A DNA stretch of 64,000 nt from Pelagerythrobacter marinus (GTDB taxonomy: Bacteria; Pseudomonadota; Alphaproteobacteria; Sphingomonadales; Sphingomonadaceae), in assembly GCF_009827515.1 (NCBI RefSeq), contig NZ_WTYO01000002.1, positions 248,001-312,000 on the forward strand, given 5' to 3'. This document shows positions 24,123-32,734 of this stretch, piece by piece; the stretch's first letter is position 1, and each line of letters begins with the position of its first letter. The position numbers and the translations under genes were made by a program. The notes under the pieces were generated by a model that worked only from the letters and a program-made list of their open reading frames with translations, searched no databases and had not been told where the DNA came from.

Positions 24123-24518
24123 CTACCTCGGGTGAAAACTTTTCGATGGTGCGGCGGCCGCGCGCGGGCGGTCGTTCTCGTCGAGCAGGACGAACTTGAA
24201 CCGGCCCTGCGCCACCTTCACCTGCGATTCGCCGTTGCGTTCGCGCGCGATCGCCTCCGCCGCGATCGTCAGCGACGTCGTGCCGGTGGCGGCGATCTCG
24301 CAATAGACCGACAGCTCGTCGCCGACCGCCATTGCCCCGGGAAAGGCGAAATCGCTCGCCGAAACGACCACCGCCTTGCCGCGCCCGGTGCGACTGGCCA
24401 GCGATCCGGCGGCCAGCGCCATCTGGCTCATCAACCAGCCCCCGAACACGCCGCCATAGGGATTGGTATCGGCCGGCATGGCCGTGACCCGGATCGTCGG
24501 CTCGCGCGTTTCCGCCAT
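24123..24518 (-). CDS. Acyl-CoA thioesterase, hotdog fold (YciA-like)
   Basis: A 131-residue single hotdog-domain protein. The pattern TNPYGGVFGGWLMSQMALAAG, with the conserved Asn and Gly-Gly turn, and the following SASDFAFPGAMAVGDEL and FKFVLLDENDRPR blocks fit the YciA/acyl-CoA thioester hydrolase group, which usually acts as hexamers. The catalytic Asp is normally in the first helix region; here it is probably in ADTNPYG. It lies between pdhC and lpdA, and four bases after the upstream small gene. Confidence 0.85.
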   Translation of the reverse strand: MAETREPTIRVTAMPADTNPYGGVFGGWLMSQMALAAGSLASRTGRGKAVVVSASDFAFPGAMAVGDELSVYCEIAATGTTSLTIAAEAIARERNGESQVKVAQGRFKFVLLDENDRPRAAAAPSKSFHPR

Positions 24519-24522
24519 CGCC

Positions 24523-24924
24523 CTACCCCGCCACCAGCTGGAGGTTCACCGCCATGACCCATCCGTGGCGGCAGGGCCCGTCGTAGGGCCGCGATTCTGC
24601 GACCGGGCTGCTGACCCGGCAATCGCCGAGCTCCTGGAATTCGCCCGAAGGATAGACGATCCCCTGCCATTCCCCTTCCGCGTCGCATAGCCACACGAGC
24701 GCGCGGTGCGGCAGGGTATCGCTTTCCAGCGCGCCGGCCTCGGGCCTCTCGCGCACCGGCTCCTCTCCATCGTAAGTAGCGACGCGGGCAATTCCGCCGC
24801 AAGCGTCGAAAGCGGGGCCCTCGAGCCCGATCATCGGCACGCGAACGTTGCTGACCGGGGCGGCGTCCGGCGCGGGAGGGCCGACCGTCTGAAGCGCAAG
24901 AGCTATGGCAGGCAGCAGGCCCAC
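24523..24924 (-). CDS. Hypothetical exported protein
   Basis: A 133-residue protein with a short hydrophobic N terminus (GLLPAIALALQTV) that may be a signal peptide cleaved near PDAAP. The mature part has four Cys (DACGG, WLCDAEG, GDCRV, DGPCRH), enough for two disulfides if exported. I recognise no family. It starts one base after the pdhC stop, so it is probably co-transcribed with pdhC and the thioesterase. Confidence 0.7.
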   Translation of the reverse strand: MGLLPAIALALQTVGPPAPDAAPVSNVRVPMIGLEGPAFDACGGIARVATYDGEEPVRERPEAGALESDTLPHRALVWLCDAEGEWQGIVYPSGEFQELGDCRVSSPVAESRPYDGPCRHGWVMAVNLQLVAG

Positions 24925-24925
24925 G

Positions 24926-26287
24926 TCAGACCAGCAATCCCATCGGGTTTTCCACCAGCTGGCGGAACGCGTCCATCAGCTGGGCCCCGTCCACCCCGTC
25001 GATCGCGCGGTGATCGAAGCTGCCGGTGGCCGTCATCATCGTGGCCACGCCCAGGGCGCCGTCGATCACATGGGGGCGCTTCTCGCCCGCGCCGACGGCC
25101 AGGATCATCGCCTGCGGCGGGTTGATCACGGCGTCGAACTGCTTGGTGCCGAACATGCCGAGGTTCGACAGCGAAGCGGTGCCGCCCTGATATTCGTGCG
25201 GCTGCAGCTTGCCCTCGCGCGCCTTGCCGGCCAGTTCCTTCATCTCGGTCGAGATCTGGGCCAGGCCCTTGCGCCCGGCATCGGTGACGATCGGCGTGAT
25301 CAGCCCGCTCGGCGCGGCGACGGCGACCGAGATGTCCTGCCGCTGGTACTGGTGCAGCGCGTCGCCCTGGAAGCTGACATTGCACTGCGGCACCCGCTGC
25401 AGGGCGCGGGCAAGCGCCTTGATCAGCAGGTCGTTGACCGACAGCTTGACCCCATCCGCCTCGAGGCTGGCGTTGAGTTCGCCGCGCAGCTTGAGCAGCG
25501 CGTCGAGCCGCACGTCCACCGTCAGGTAGATATGCGGGATCGACTGCTTCGCCTCGGTCAGGCGGCGGGCGATGACCTTGCGAACGTTGTTGAGCTTCAC
25601 TTCCTCGTAAGGCGCGCCGAACTCGCCCTGCTGCTGCGGGGCGGCGGGGGCGGGGGCCTCGCGCGCGGCCGAAGGCGCCGCGGCGGCCGGGGCCGCGCTT
25701 TCGGCCTGTTCGACGTCGGCCTTGACGATCCGGCCATTGGGCCCGCTGCCGGTGACGGAGGACAGGTCGATCCCCTTCTGCTCGGCAATGCGGCGCGCCA
25801 GCGGTGACGCGATCACCCGCTCGCCATCGGCGCGGGGCACCGGCGGGGCCTTGGCCGGATCGCGCCGGGCGGACGTGGCAGCGCCATTGCCGCCATTGCC
25901 GCTGGCCGGCGCCTCGTCGCCGCCTGCGCCGGCGGGCGAATCGGCCGGCGCGGCATCCTTGCTTTCGCTTTCGTTCGCGCTTTCGTTCGTGTCTTCGCTC
26001 GCGGCATCGCTGCCGGCGGCGGCCTTGGTTTCTTCCGGGTCCTCGTCCTCGCCGGCGAGCGTGGCGATCACGGTGCCGACTTTCACGCCTTCGGTGCCCT
26101 CGGGCACGTCGATGGCGACGATCGTGCCTTCGTCGACGGCCTCGAACTCCATCGTCGCCTTGTCGGTTTCAATCTCGGCCATGATGTCGCCGGCACTGAC
26201 CTGATCGCCTTCCTTCACGAGCCACTTGGCGAGAGTGCCTTCTTCCATCGTCGGCGAAAGGGCGGGCATCTTGATCGGGGTGGGCAT
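24926..26287 (-). CDS. pdhC: Pyruvate dehydrogenase complex dihydrolipoyl acetyltransferase (E2)
   Basis: The acetyl-transferring core of the pyruvate dehydrogenase complex. The 453-residue chain begins [14 protein letters not shown] and carries one lipoyl domain with the modified Lys in ETDKATMEF (about residue 43). An acidic/Ala-rich linker (85-150) leads to a peripheral-subunit-binding domain ([27 protein letters not shown]) and a catalytic domain ending in DHRAIDG with the active His. The PALSPTM start favours pyruvate over 2-oxoglutarate specificity. The E1 genes pdhA/pdhB are not in the window. Confidence 0.93.
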   Translation of the reverse strand: MPTPIKMPALSPTMEEGTLAKWLVKEGDQVSAGDIMAEIETDKATMEFEAVDEGTIVAIDVPEGTEGVKVGTVIATLAGEDEDPEETKAAAGSDAASEDTNESANESESKDAAPADSPAGAGGDEAPASGNGGNGAATSARRDPAKAPPVPRADGERVIASPLARRIAEQKGIDLSSVTGSGPNGRIVKADVEQAESAAPAAAAPSAAREAPAPAAPQQQGEFGAPYEEVKLNNVRKVIARRLTEAKQSIPHIYLTVDVRLDALLKLRGELNASLEADGVKLSVNDLLIKALARALQRVPQCNVSFQGDALHQYQRQDISVAVAAPSGLITPIVTDAGRKGLAQISTEMKELAGKAREGKLQPHEYQGGTASLSNLGMFGTKQFDAVINPPQAMILAVGAGEKRPHVIDGALGVATMMTATGSFDHRAIDGVDGAQLMDAFRQLVENPMGLLV

Positions 26288-26404
26288 GGTTTACGTCGGG
26301 TCCTCGCGAGTTTGCGCGGCCCGCTGTGGCCAATTTGGCGCGCGCGGGCAAGGTCCTTGCGCGGAATACGATTTCATCGGATACCCGGGCGCGGAGGATA
26401 CGGG

Positions 26405-26857
26405 ATGCGGGTCTACCTCGTGATCATGGACGAGACCGAAGAAGCGCGCAAAGCGCTGCGCTTCGCCGCGCGCCGCGCGCAGGCGACCGGGGGCGCGGTC
26501 CATATCCTCGCGCTCGTCCAGCCGCAGAGCTTCAACGCCTTCGGCGGCGTCCAGGCGACGATCGAGCAGGAGGCGCGCGACCGGGCCGAAGTCATGGCCA
26601 GCAGCGCCGCGGGCAACCTCTATTCCGAAAGCGGGCGAATGCCCACGATCGCGGTGCGCGTGGGCGAAGGGCAGGCGGTGATCAAGGAATACCTGGCCGA
26701 ACACCCCGAGGTCGCCGCCCTCGTCCTGGGGTCGGCGCCGGAAGGCGGGCCGGGACCGCTGGTGACCCATTTCTCGGCTCACTCCGGCTCCCTGCCCTGC
26801 CCGCTGTTCGTGATTCCCGGCGGCTTGCCGGTCGAGGCGATCGACCAGCTCAGCTAG
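26405..26857 (+). CDS. Universal stress protein family
   Basis: A 150-residue UspA-fold protein. The first strand and acidic start (MRVYLVIMDETEEARKAL) and the C-terminal nucleotide-binding stretch (LVLGSAPEGGPGPLV) fit the family; the ATP-binding G-2x-G-9x-G-S/T pattern is only partly kept (GSAPEGGPG, then SHSGSLPCPLFVIPGG). ATG 26405 is the first start giving an intact fold. It is divergent from pdhC and its end overlaps the convergent membrane-protein gene by eight bases. Confidence 0.85.
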   Translation: MRVYLVIMDETEEARKALRFAARRAQATGGAVHILALVQPQSFNAFGGVQATIEQEARDRAEVMASSAAGNLYSESGRMPTIAVRVGEGQAVIKEYLAEHPEVAALVLGSAPEGGPGPLVTHFSAHSGSLPCPLFVIPGGLPVEAIDQLS

Positions 26858-27242
26858 CCTTCGCCGGCACGTGCCGCAGGTTCTTCCACCCGCGCCATTC
26901 CACCACCGCGAAGATCTCGACCGCGACGGCCTGGGCCAGGATCACCGCGTGGCCGGCGGCGGTAAGCGCGCCGAAATGCGTCAGCCAGACCGCCAGGCTC
27001 GCCAGGACCCAGCCGGCATTGCCCAGCGCGACGAGCCCCAGCAGCGGCGCGACGGGGCGGATCGCGAGGAGAGCCAGCATCGCGGCCACCGGCAGGCAGA
27101 TCCACCCGGCGATCGCGACCAGGCCGGCCGGCAGGCCGAGGATGGCGGCAACGGCGCCGGTCAGCCCGACGCACAGCGCGAAGAACAGCGCGCAGCTGGC
27201 GGCATCGAGGACGAGGGCGGTTCGCAGGGATATTTTCGGCAT
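26850..27242 (-). CDS. Four-helix integral membrane protein
   Basis: A 130-residue membrane protein with four predicted helices (about 10-33, 38-62, 66-90, 97-115), starting MPKISLRTALVLDAASCALFF after GGAGAAAG. I do not recognise a named family with certainty. The XRE-type regulator is divergent, and a palindrome lies between them, so this is probably its regulated target. The stop overlaps the universal stress gene. Confidence 0.75.
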   Translation of the reverse strand: MPKISLRTALVLDAASCALFFALCVGLTGAVAAILGLPAGLVAIAGWICLPVAAMLALLAIRPVAPLLGLVALGNAGWVLASLAVWLTHFGALTAAGHAVILAQAVAVEIFAVVEWRGWKNLRHVPAKAS

Positions 27243-27299
27243 GGTCTTTCTCCGTTGAAGTGACGAAGACCAGCCTCGCAGCGCGGCTGCGGCGGGTCG

Positions 27300-27316
27300 A
27301 TTACCCCGCAGGTAAT
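27300..27316. promoter_or_regulatory. Palindromic operator between XRE regulator and membrane protein
   Basis: ATTACC (27300-27305) and GGTAAT (27311-27316) form a perfect 6-bp inverted repeat with a 5-bp centre CCGCA. It lies in the 108-bp gap between the divergent genes, the expected place for autoregulation by an HTH repressor. Confidence 0.6.
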
Positions 27317-27350
27317 GGCTTTCCCGGCCCCGGCGGCTAGGATCGCAACC

Positions 27351-28187
27351 ATGGAACAGGCAACCCTCCCCCACCCCGATGCCGCGGGCGAGGCGGCGCG
27401 CCCCGGCGTGATCCTGAAGGAATGGCGCGCGCGGCGGAAAGTCAGCCAGCTCGACCTCGCGCTCGCGAGCGAGATCTCGCAGCGCCACCTGAGCTTCATC
27501 GAAACCGGCCGCAGCGCGCCCAGCCCGGCGGTGGTGGACCGCCTCGCCCGCGAACTCGCGATGCCGATGCGGGCGCACAATGTCCTGCGGATGGCGGCCG
27601 GGTTCGCGCCCGCCCATCGCGAGCGTCCGCTGGACGACCCGCAGCTCGCCGGGGCGCGCGAGATCGTCGAGCGCCTGCTCGCCGGGCACGAGCCCTATCC
27701 GGCGCTGGCGGTGGACCGGGCGTGGAACCTCGTCGCGGCCAATGCCGCGCTCGCCCCGCTGCTGTCCGGCGTGGAGAGCGAGCTGCTGGCGCCGCCGGTC
27801 AACGTCCTGCGCCTGGCGCTTCACCCCGGCGGGATCGCGCCGCGCATTGCCAATTTCGCCGAGTGGCGGGCCCATCTCCTCGCACGCCTTTCGGCGCAGG
27901 TCGACGCGAGCGGCGACCCGGCGCTGGCCGCGCTGGAGCGGGAACTGCGGGCACTGCCGCTGCCGCGCACGGCCGGCCCCGCGCCGGCAGGCAGCGGCCA
28001 GGCGATCGCCGTACCGCTCGTGCTCGACCTGCAGCAGGGCCGCCTGTCGCTGATATCGACCACGACCGTCTTCGGCAGCCCGGTGGACATCACCCTGTCG
28101 GAACTGGCGATCGAGGCCTTCTTCCCTTCGGACGAGGCCTCGCGCGCGATCCTGGCCGATCTCGCGCAAGGGGCGGCTACCGCTTAG
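27351..28187 (+). CDS. XRE-family regulator with MmyB-like ligand-binding domain
   Basis: A 278-residue regulator. The N-terminal HTH (about residues 20-80: ILKEWRARRKVSQLDLALASEISQRHLSFIETGRS) is followed by a larger domain (about 95-275) with VDRAWNLVAANAALAPLL and NVLRLALHPGG, the marks of the MmyB-like ligand-binding region. ATG 27351 is favoured, since the alternative at 27315 falls inside the palindromic operator. Its divergent neighbour is a four-helix membrane protein. The ligand is unknown. The 3' end overlaps rnr by 11 bases. Confidence 0.88.
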   Translation: MEQATLPHPDAAGEAARPGVILKEWRARRKVSQLDLALASEISQRHLSFIETGRSAPSPAVVDRLARELAMPMRAHNVLRMAAGFAPAHRERPLDDPQLAGAREIVERLLAGHEPYPALAVDRAWNLVAANAALAPLLSGVESELLAPPVNVLRLALHPGGIAPRIANFAEWRAHLLARLSAQVDASGDPALAALERELRALPLPRTAGPAPAGSGQAIAVPLVLDLQQGRLSLISTTTVFGSPVDITLSELAIEAFFPSDEASRAILADLAQGAATA

Positions 28188-30462
28188 GCTTGCCGCGCCC
28201 CTGGTGGCGGATATTGGCGGGCCGTCCGCGCCGGCCCTGCCGCGCGTGGCTCCTGCGGCGCGGGGCGGGCCGTTCGCCGCGCGGTTCGATCTGCCCTTCG
28301 CCATCGGGCAGCTCGAACTTCAGCGCCCCGGTCAGCGGGTTGGCCTCGCCCAGGCGCAGGCGGATGCGGTCGCCCGGGGCGTATCGCGTCCCGCTGTCCG
28401 ACCCGACGAGCGTCTGCGCGGCCTCGTCGTAACCGAAATGCTCTGCCCCCAGGGTGGAAACCGGCACCAGCCCGTCGCCGCCCAGCCCCTCGATCGTGGC
28501 GAAAAAGCCGAACGGCTGCACGCCGGTGATGCGGGTATCGAACGTCTCGCCCACCCGGCCGGAAAGCCAGGCCGCGACATAGCGGTCGATCGTGTCGCGT
28601 TCGGCCTCCATCGCGCGCCGCTCGGCCTGGCTGATCGCGTCGGACACTTTGCCCAGGTCCGCCCGGTCGCGGTCGGAAAGGCCGCTGGTCGGCGGCAGGT
28701 CGCCCGCCGGGCGCGGCTGTTCGAGCGCGAAGGCATCGACCAGCGCACGATGGACGAGCAGGTCGGCATAGCGCCGGATGGGCGAGGTGAAATGCGCGTA
28801 GGAGCCGAGCGCCAGCCCGAAGTGGCCGGCGTTCTGCGGCCCGTAGTAAGCCTGGGTCTGCGTGCGCAGGACGGCTTCCATCACTTGCGCCTTCTCGCTC
28901 TCGTCGCTGACGTCCTTGAGCATCCGGTTGAACAGCCCCGGCGTGATGACCTGGCCCAGCGCCATCGAGCGGCCGAAAGTGGCGAGGTATTCCTTCAGCG
29001 CGACCAGCTTCTCGCGGCTCGGCGGTTCGTGCACGCGATAGACGACCGGCGCGGTCTTGCTTTCCAGCGCCTTGGCCGCGGCGACGTTGGCGGCAATCAT
29101 GAAGTCTTCCACCACCCGGTGCGCGTCCAGCCGCTCGCGCACGGCGATTTCGGAGATCCGCCCTTCCTCGTCCAGCCGCACCTGCCGCTCGGGCAGTTCC
29201 AGCTCCAGCGGGTCGCGGTCGTTGCGGGCCCGGAACAGCAGTTTCCAGGCGTCCCACAAGTGGCGCAAGTGCGCGGGCGCATCGCCGTCGTCGATCGCGG
29301 CCTGCGCGTCTTCGTAGGCGATATTGTGCGCGATCCGCACGATCGCCCGGGTGAAGCGCCAACTGGTCACCTTGCCTTCGGGCGAGATGCGAAGGTGGCA
29401 GGCCATGGCCGCGCGATCCTCGTCCTGCCGCAGCGAGCAGACGTCGGCGCTCAGCACCTCGGGCAGCATGGGCACGACGCGGTCGGGGAAATAGACCGAG
29501 TTGCCGCGCTTGCGCGCCTCGCGGTCCAGCTCGCCGCCGGGGCGGACGTAGAAACTGACATCGGCGATCGCCACGAGCGCGCGATAGCCCCCTTCCCCGT
29601 CGGGCTCGGCCCAGATCGCGTCGTCGTGGTCGCGCGCGTCGGCCGGGTCGATCGCGACGATCGGCAGGGCGCGCAAGTCCTCGCGCCTGTCTTCGCTCAG
29701 CGGGAGGCGCGCAGCGCGCCGCGCTTCCTCGATCGCGGCCTCGGGGAAGACGTGCGGAATGCCGTGCTTGGCGATCGCGATGAGCGAGAAGCTCCGGGGC
29801 GCGAGCGGGTCGCCCAGTACCTCGACCACCCGCACGCCCGAGCGCGGGCTGCGCCCGGCCGGCTCGGCCAGGACGAGCTGCCCTTCCTCCGCCCCGCTGA
29901 GATCGGAAATGGGCGAGGCGTTGCGCACGCGCTTGTCGACCGGCGCCAGCCAGCCCTTCCCGCTGCGGTCGATCTCGACCACGCCCATCAGGCCCTCGGT
30001 CCGTGCGGGCAGCTTCTTCATCACGTGGGCTTTCCAGCCCCGGCCGGCCTCCTCGGTCCGGGCGAGGACCCTGTCGCCCACCTTCAGCGCGGCGTGGCGC
30101 GCCTTGCCCTTCTTCGCTTCGACGATCCGCACGCGCGGGGGCGGGGTCGCGTCGTCGGGCTGCCAGCTGTCGGGGATCGCGAACGGTTCGCCGTCCTCGA
30201 TCTCCATCACCCGCAGCACGGTGACCCGCGGGACGCCGCCCATCCGGTGATAGGCGGTCTTCTTGCCGTCGATCAGGCCTTCCTCGGCCATGTCCTTCAG
30301 GCGCTTCTTCAGCGCGATCTTTTCCTGCCCCTTGAGGCCGAAGGCTTTCGCGATCTCGCGCTTGCCCACGACCTGGTCGGACGTCTGGATGAATTCGAGG
30401 ATCTGTTCGGGCGTGGGCAGCCCGGCAGTCCGTCGTTGTGTCTTTCGTTGCATCGGCCCCAT
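28177..30462 (-). CDS. rnr: Ribonuclease R
   Basis: A processive 3'-5' exoribonuclease that degrades structured RNA. The 761-residue protein has an N-terminal HTH (about 15-75), cold-shock domains, the RNB catalytic domain with TIDPADARDHDDA (the metal-binding Asp cluster) and the YAHFTSPIRRYADL block, an S1 domain (about 640-725) and a basic C-terminal tail (RRRSHARQGRRGRP). The start may be ATG 30462 or ATG 30453 (GGGG upstream), differing by three residues. It is convergent with the XRE gene and downstream of proS on the same strand. Confidence 0.95.
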   Translation of the reverse strand: MGPMQRKTQRRTAGLPTPEQILEFIQTSDQVVGKREIAKAFGLKGQEKIALKKRLKDMAEEGLIDGKKTAYHRMGGVPRVTVLRVMEIEDGEPFAIPDSWQPDDATPPPRVRIVEAKKGKARHAALKVGDRVLARTEEAGRGWKAHVMKKLPARTEGLMGVVEIDRSGKGWLAPVDKRVRNASPISDLSGAEEGQLVLAEPAGRSPRSGVRVVEVLGDPLAPRSFSLIAIAKHGIPHVFPEAAIEEARRAARLPLSEDRREDLRALPIVAIDPADARDHDDAIWAEPDGEGGYRALVAIADVSFYVRPGGELDREARKRGNSVYFPDRVVPMLPEVLSADVCSLRQDEDRAAMACHLRISPEGKVTSWRFTRAIVRIAHNIAYEDAQAAIDDGDAPAHLRHLWDAWKLLFRARNDRDPLELELPERQVRLDEEGRISEIAVRERLDAHRVVEDFMIAANVAAAKALESKTAPVVYRVHEPPSREKLVALKEYLATFGRSMALGQVITPGLFNRMLKDVSDESEKAQVMEAVLRTQTQAYYGPQNAGHFGLALGSYAHFTSPIRRYADLLVHRALVDAFALEQPRPAGDLPPTSGLSDRDRADLGKVSDAISQAERRAMEAERDTIDRYVAAWLSGRVGETFDTRITGVQPFGFFATIEGLGGDGLVPVSTLGAEHFGYDEAAQTLVGSDSGTRYAPGDRIRLRLGEANPLTGALKFELPDGEGQIEPRGERPAPRRRSHARQGRRGRPANIRHQGRGKPKR

Positions 30463-30508
30463 ATGGGAACGGCAGGGGCCGCTGTCATCCTCGGACCGGT
30501 CGCGCGGC

Positions 30509-32050
30509 TCAGTATGCCTTGCCGACCAGCACCCTTTCGACCGCCGGCCGGCCGGTGAAGATGCAGGCGCCGTCCACCGGCGGGCCGTCCATCGGAACGT
30601 TGCGAACCGTCAGCTTGAGCGCTTTCAGCCGCTCGACCACGCCGTCGAGTTCCGCGCCCGTGGGCCGCGCCCACTGGACTTCGACCCAGCCGGGATAGCG
30701 CCCGGCACCGGCGAAGAACGCTTCCATGTCCTCCAGCGTGGCGACGCCGCGCCGGATGTTCGCCTCGCGCCGCTCGCGCGCCTCGTCGAACAGGGCCTGC
30801 TGGATGTCCTCGAGCATGGCTGGGATCGTCTCGCCCGCCTCCTCGTGCGAAGGCGCGGCGAAGGCCGGCTTGCCGTTTTCGCCCCACAGCCGGTCGCGCC
30901 GCAGCAGGCTGACGACGCCGCCTTCCATGTCGCGCCCGCCGACCTCGACGATAATCGGCGCGCCCTTGCGCACCCAGTCCCACCGCTTGGCGGCGGCCTT
31001 GCCCGGCTTGTCGTCGAGCAGGACGCGAACCGGCTCGCCCAGCGCCGCGCGCGCGCCGAGCGCGGAGCGCAGCGCCTCGCAATAGTCGAGCAGCGCGGCG
31101 TCGCCCTCGTTGTCGCGCAGCATGGGCAGGATCACCACCTGCCACGGGGCCAGCCGCGGCGGGACGCGCAGCCCGTCGTCGTCGCCGTGGGTCATGATCA
31201 TGCCGCCGACGAGACGGGTGGAAACGCCCCAGCTCGTCGTGTGGCACAGTTCCTGCCCACCCTCGCGGTCCTGGTAGCGAATGCCCGCGGCCTGGGCGAA
31301 ATTGGTGCCGAGATAGTGGCTCGTGCCCGCCTGCAGGGCCTTGCCGTCCTGCATCATCGCCTCGATCGACCAGGTTTCGACCGCGCCGGGAAACCGCTCG
31401 TGCTCGGGCTTCTCCCCGGCGACGACGGGCATGGCCAGGTCGTCTTCGGCATGGGCGCGATAGACTTCCAGCATCCGCAGGGTATGGGCCTTCGCGTCCT
31501 CGGCATTCTCGTGCGCGGTATGGCCTTCCTGCCACAGGAACTCGCTCGTGCGCAGGAACATGCGGGTGCGCATTTCCCAGCGCACGACATTGGCCCACTG
31601 GTTGAGCTTGAGCGGAAGGTCGCGCCACGACTGGACCCAGCGGGCCATGGCATCGCCGATGATCGTTTCGGAAGTCGGGCGCACGACCAGCGGCTCTTCC
31701 AGCCTGGCCTCAGGGTCGGGGACCAGGCCGCCCTTGCCGTCGGCCACCAGCCGGTGATGGGTGACGACCGCCATTTCCTTGGCGAAGCCTTCGACATGCT
31801 CGGCCTCCCGCTCGAAGTTCGACAGCGGGATGAAGATCGGGAAATAGCAGTTGTCGTGCCCGGTCGCCTTGATCCGGTCGTCCAGCAGGCGCTGGATCCG
31901 TTCCCAGATCCCATAGCCCCAGGGCTTGATCACCATGCACCCGCGCACGCCCGATTCCTCGGCCATGTCGGCGGCGGCGATCACTTCCTGGTACCACTGG
32001 GCGAAATCGTCGGCGCGCCGGGTGTTCAGCGCATGGCGGATCTTGGACAC
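30509..32050 (-). CDS. proS: Proline--tRNA ligase, archaeal/eukaryote-like type
   Basis: Charges tRNA-Pro. At about 513 residues and lacking the bacterial editing insertion, and with a C-terminal domain ending in Tyr (VLVGKAY), it belongs to the archaeal/eukaryote-like ProRS group, not the approximately 440-residue form usual in alphaproteobacteria. Class II motifs are visible: motif 2 NQWANVVRWEMRTRMFLRTSEFLWQEGHTAH, and motif 3 near THGDDDGLRVPPRLAP. GTG 32050 has CGGGAA upstream; TTG 32065 is an alternative without a ribosome site. It lies between rnr and phaR. Confidence 0.93.
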   Translation of the reverse strand: MSKIRHALNTRRADDFAQWYQEVIAAADMAEESGVRGCMVIKPWGYGIWERIQRLLDDRIKATGHDNCYFPIFIPLSNFEREAEHVEGFAKEMAVVTHHRLVADGKGGLVPDPEARLEEPLVVRPTSETIIGDAMARWVQSWRDLPLKLNQWANVVRWEMRTRMFLRTSEFLWQEGHTAHENAEDAKAHTLRMLEVYRAHAEDDLAMPVVAGEKPEHERFPGAVETWSIEAMMQDGKALQAGTSHYLGTNFAQAAGIRYQDREGGQELCHTTSWGVSTRLVGGMIMTHGDDDGLRVPPRLAPWQVVILPMLRDNEGDAALLDYCEALRSALGARAALGEPVRVLLDDKPGKAAAKRWDWVRKGAPIIVEVGGRDMEGGVVSLLRRDRLWGENGKPAFAAPSHEEAGETIPAMLEDIQQALFDEARERREANIRRGVATLEDMEAFFAGAGRYPGWVEVQWARPTGAELDGVVERLKALKLTVRNVPMDGPPVDGACIFTGRPAVERVLVGKAY

Positions 32051-32096
32051 GTCAGTTCCCGTCAATCAGTGTTCGGCAATGGGGCGCCCGTTCGCG

Positions 32097-32657
32097 CTAC
32101 TTGCCCAGCTCGTCCAGCTTTTTCTGCATCGCCGCCATCTGTTCGCGCAGGGCGGCGATCTCGGTGTCCTGCTTCGGCCCGGCCGCGGGCTCTTCGTCGG
32201 CGGCGGGCGGCGCGGGCATGAACGCCTCGGTCGCGGCGCGCATCATCGCCATGTTGGTTTCCGCGATCCGGGCGAAGGGGCTGTTGCCCATCCCTTCGCG
32301 AAAGGCCTCCTGCAGCTTGGCCTGGTTCTTGCGGAAATTCGCCATGCTGGCCTCGAGATAGCCGGGCATCATCGCCTGCATCGAATTGCCGTACATCGAG
32401 ATCAGGTCGCGCAGGAAGCTGACCGGCAGCATCTGCTCGCCGCTCGCCTCTTCCTCCATGATGATCTGGGTCAGGATCGAATGGGTGATGTCGTCGCCCG
32501 ACTTGGCATCGACGACCTGGAACTGCACGTCCTCGCGCGTCATCCGGGCAAGGTCGTCGAGCGTGATGTAGCTGGACGTGCCGGTGTTGTAGAGGCGCCG
32601 GTTGGCGTACTTCTTGATGATGATCGGGTCGTCGGGGTTGGCCTGGGTTTTCGGCAT
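32097..32657 (-). CDS. phaR: Polyhydroxyalkanoate synthesis repressor PhaR
   Basis: PhaR senses PHA granules and represses phasin and its own gene. The 186-residue protein has the conserved N-terminal DNA/PHA-binding block IIKKYANRRLYNTGTSSYITLDDL (residues 13-36), the second block FLRDLISMYGNSMQAMMPGYLEASM, and a C-terminal coiled coil (EIAALREQMAAMQKKLDEL). ATG 32657 precedes the block directly. TGC-rich sites with a CTGC-N4-GCAG core lie just upstream, matching the described PhaR operator pattern. PHA synthase genes are not in the window. Confidence 0.95.
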   Translation of the reverse strand: MPKTQANPDDPIIIKKYANRRLYNTGTSSYITLDDLARMTREDVQFQVVDAKSGDDITHSILTQIIMEEEASGEQMLPVSFLRDLISMYGNSMQAMMPGYLEASMANFRKNQAKLQEAFREGMGNSPFARIAETNMAMMRAATEAFMPAPPAADEEPAAGPKQDTEIAALREQMAAMQKKLDELGK

Positions 32658-32686
32658 CGAAAGGTCCTGAAAATGCTGCGCGAATG

Positions 32687-32698
32687 CTGCATTAGCAG
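32687..32698. promoter_or_regulatory. Predicted PhaR operator CTGC-N4-GCAG
   Basis: CTGC (32687-32690), ATTA, GCAG (32695-32698), set within a run of TGC/GCA repeats from about 32674 to 32714, 30 bases upstream of the phaR start. The pattern equals the CTGC-N3-4-GCAG core reported for Paracoccus PhaR, suggesting autoregulation. Confidence 0.7.
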
Positions 32699-32734
32699 GT
32701 GCAGCATGTGCAGCGCAACATCGGTGCGGGACGG

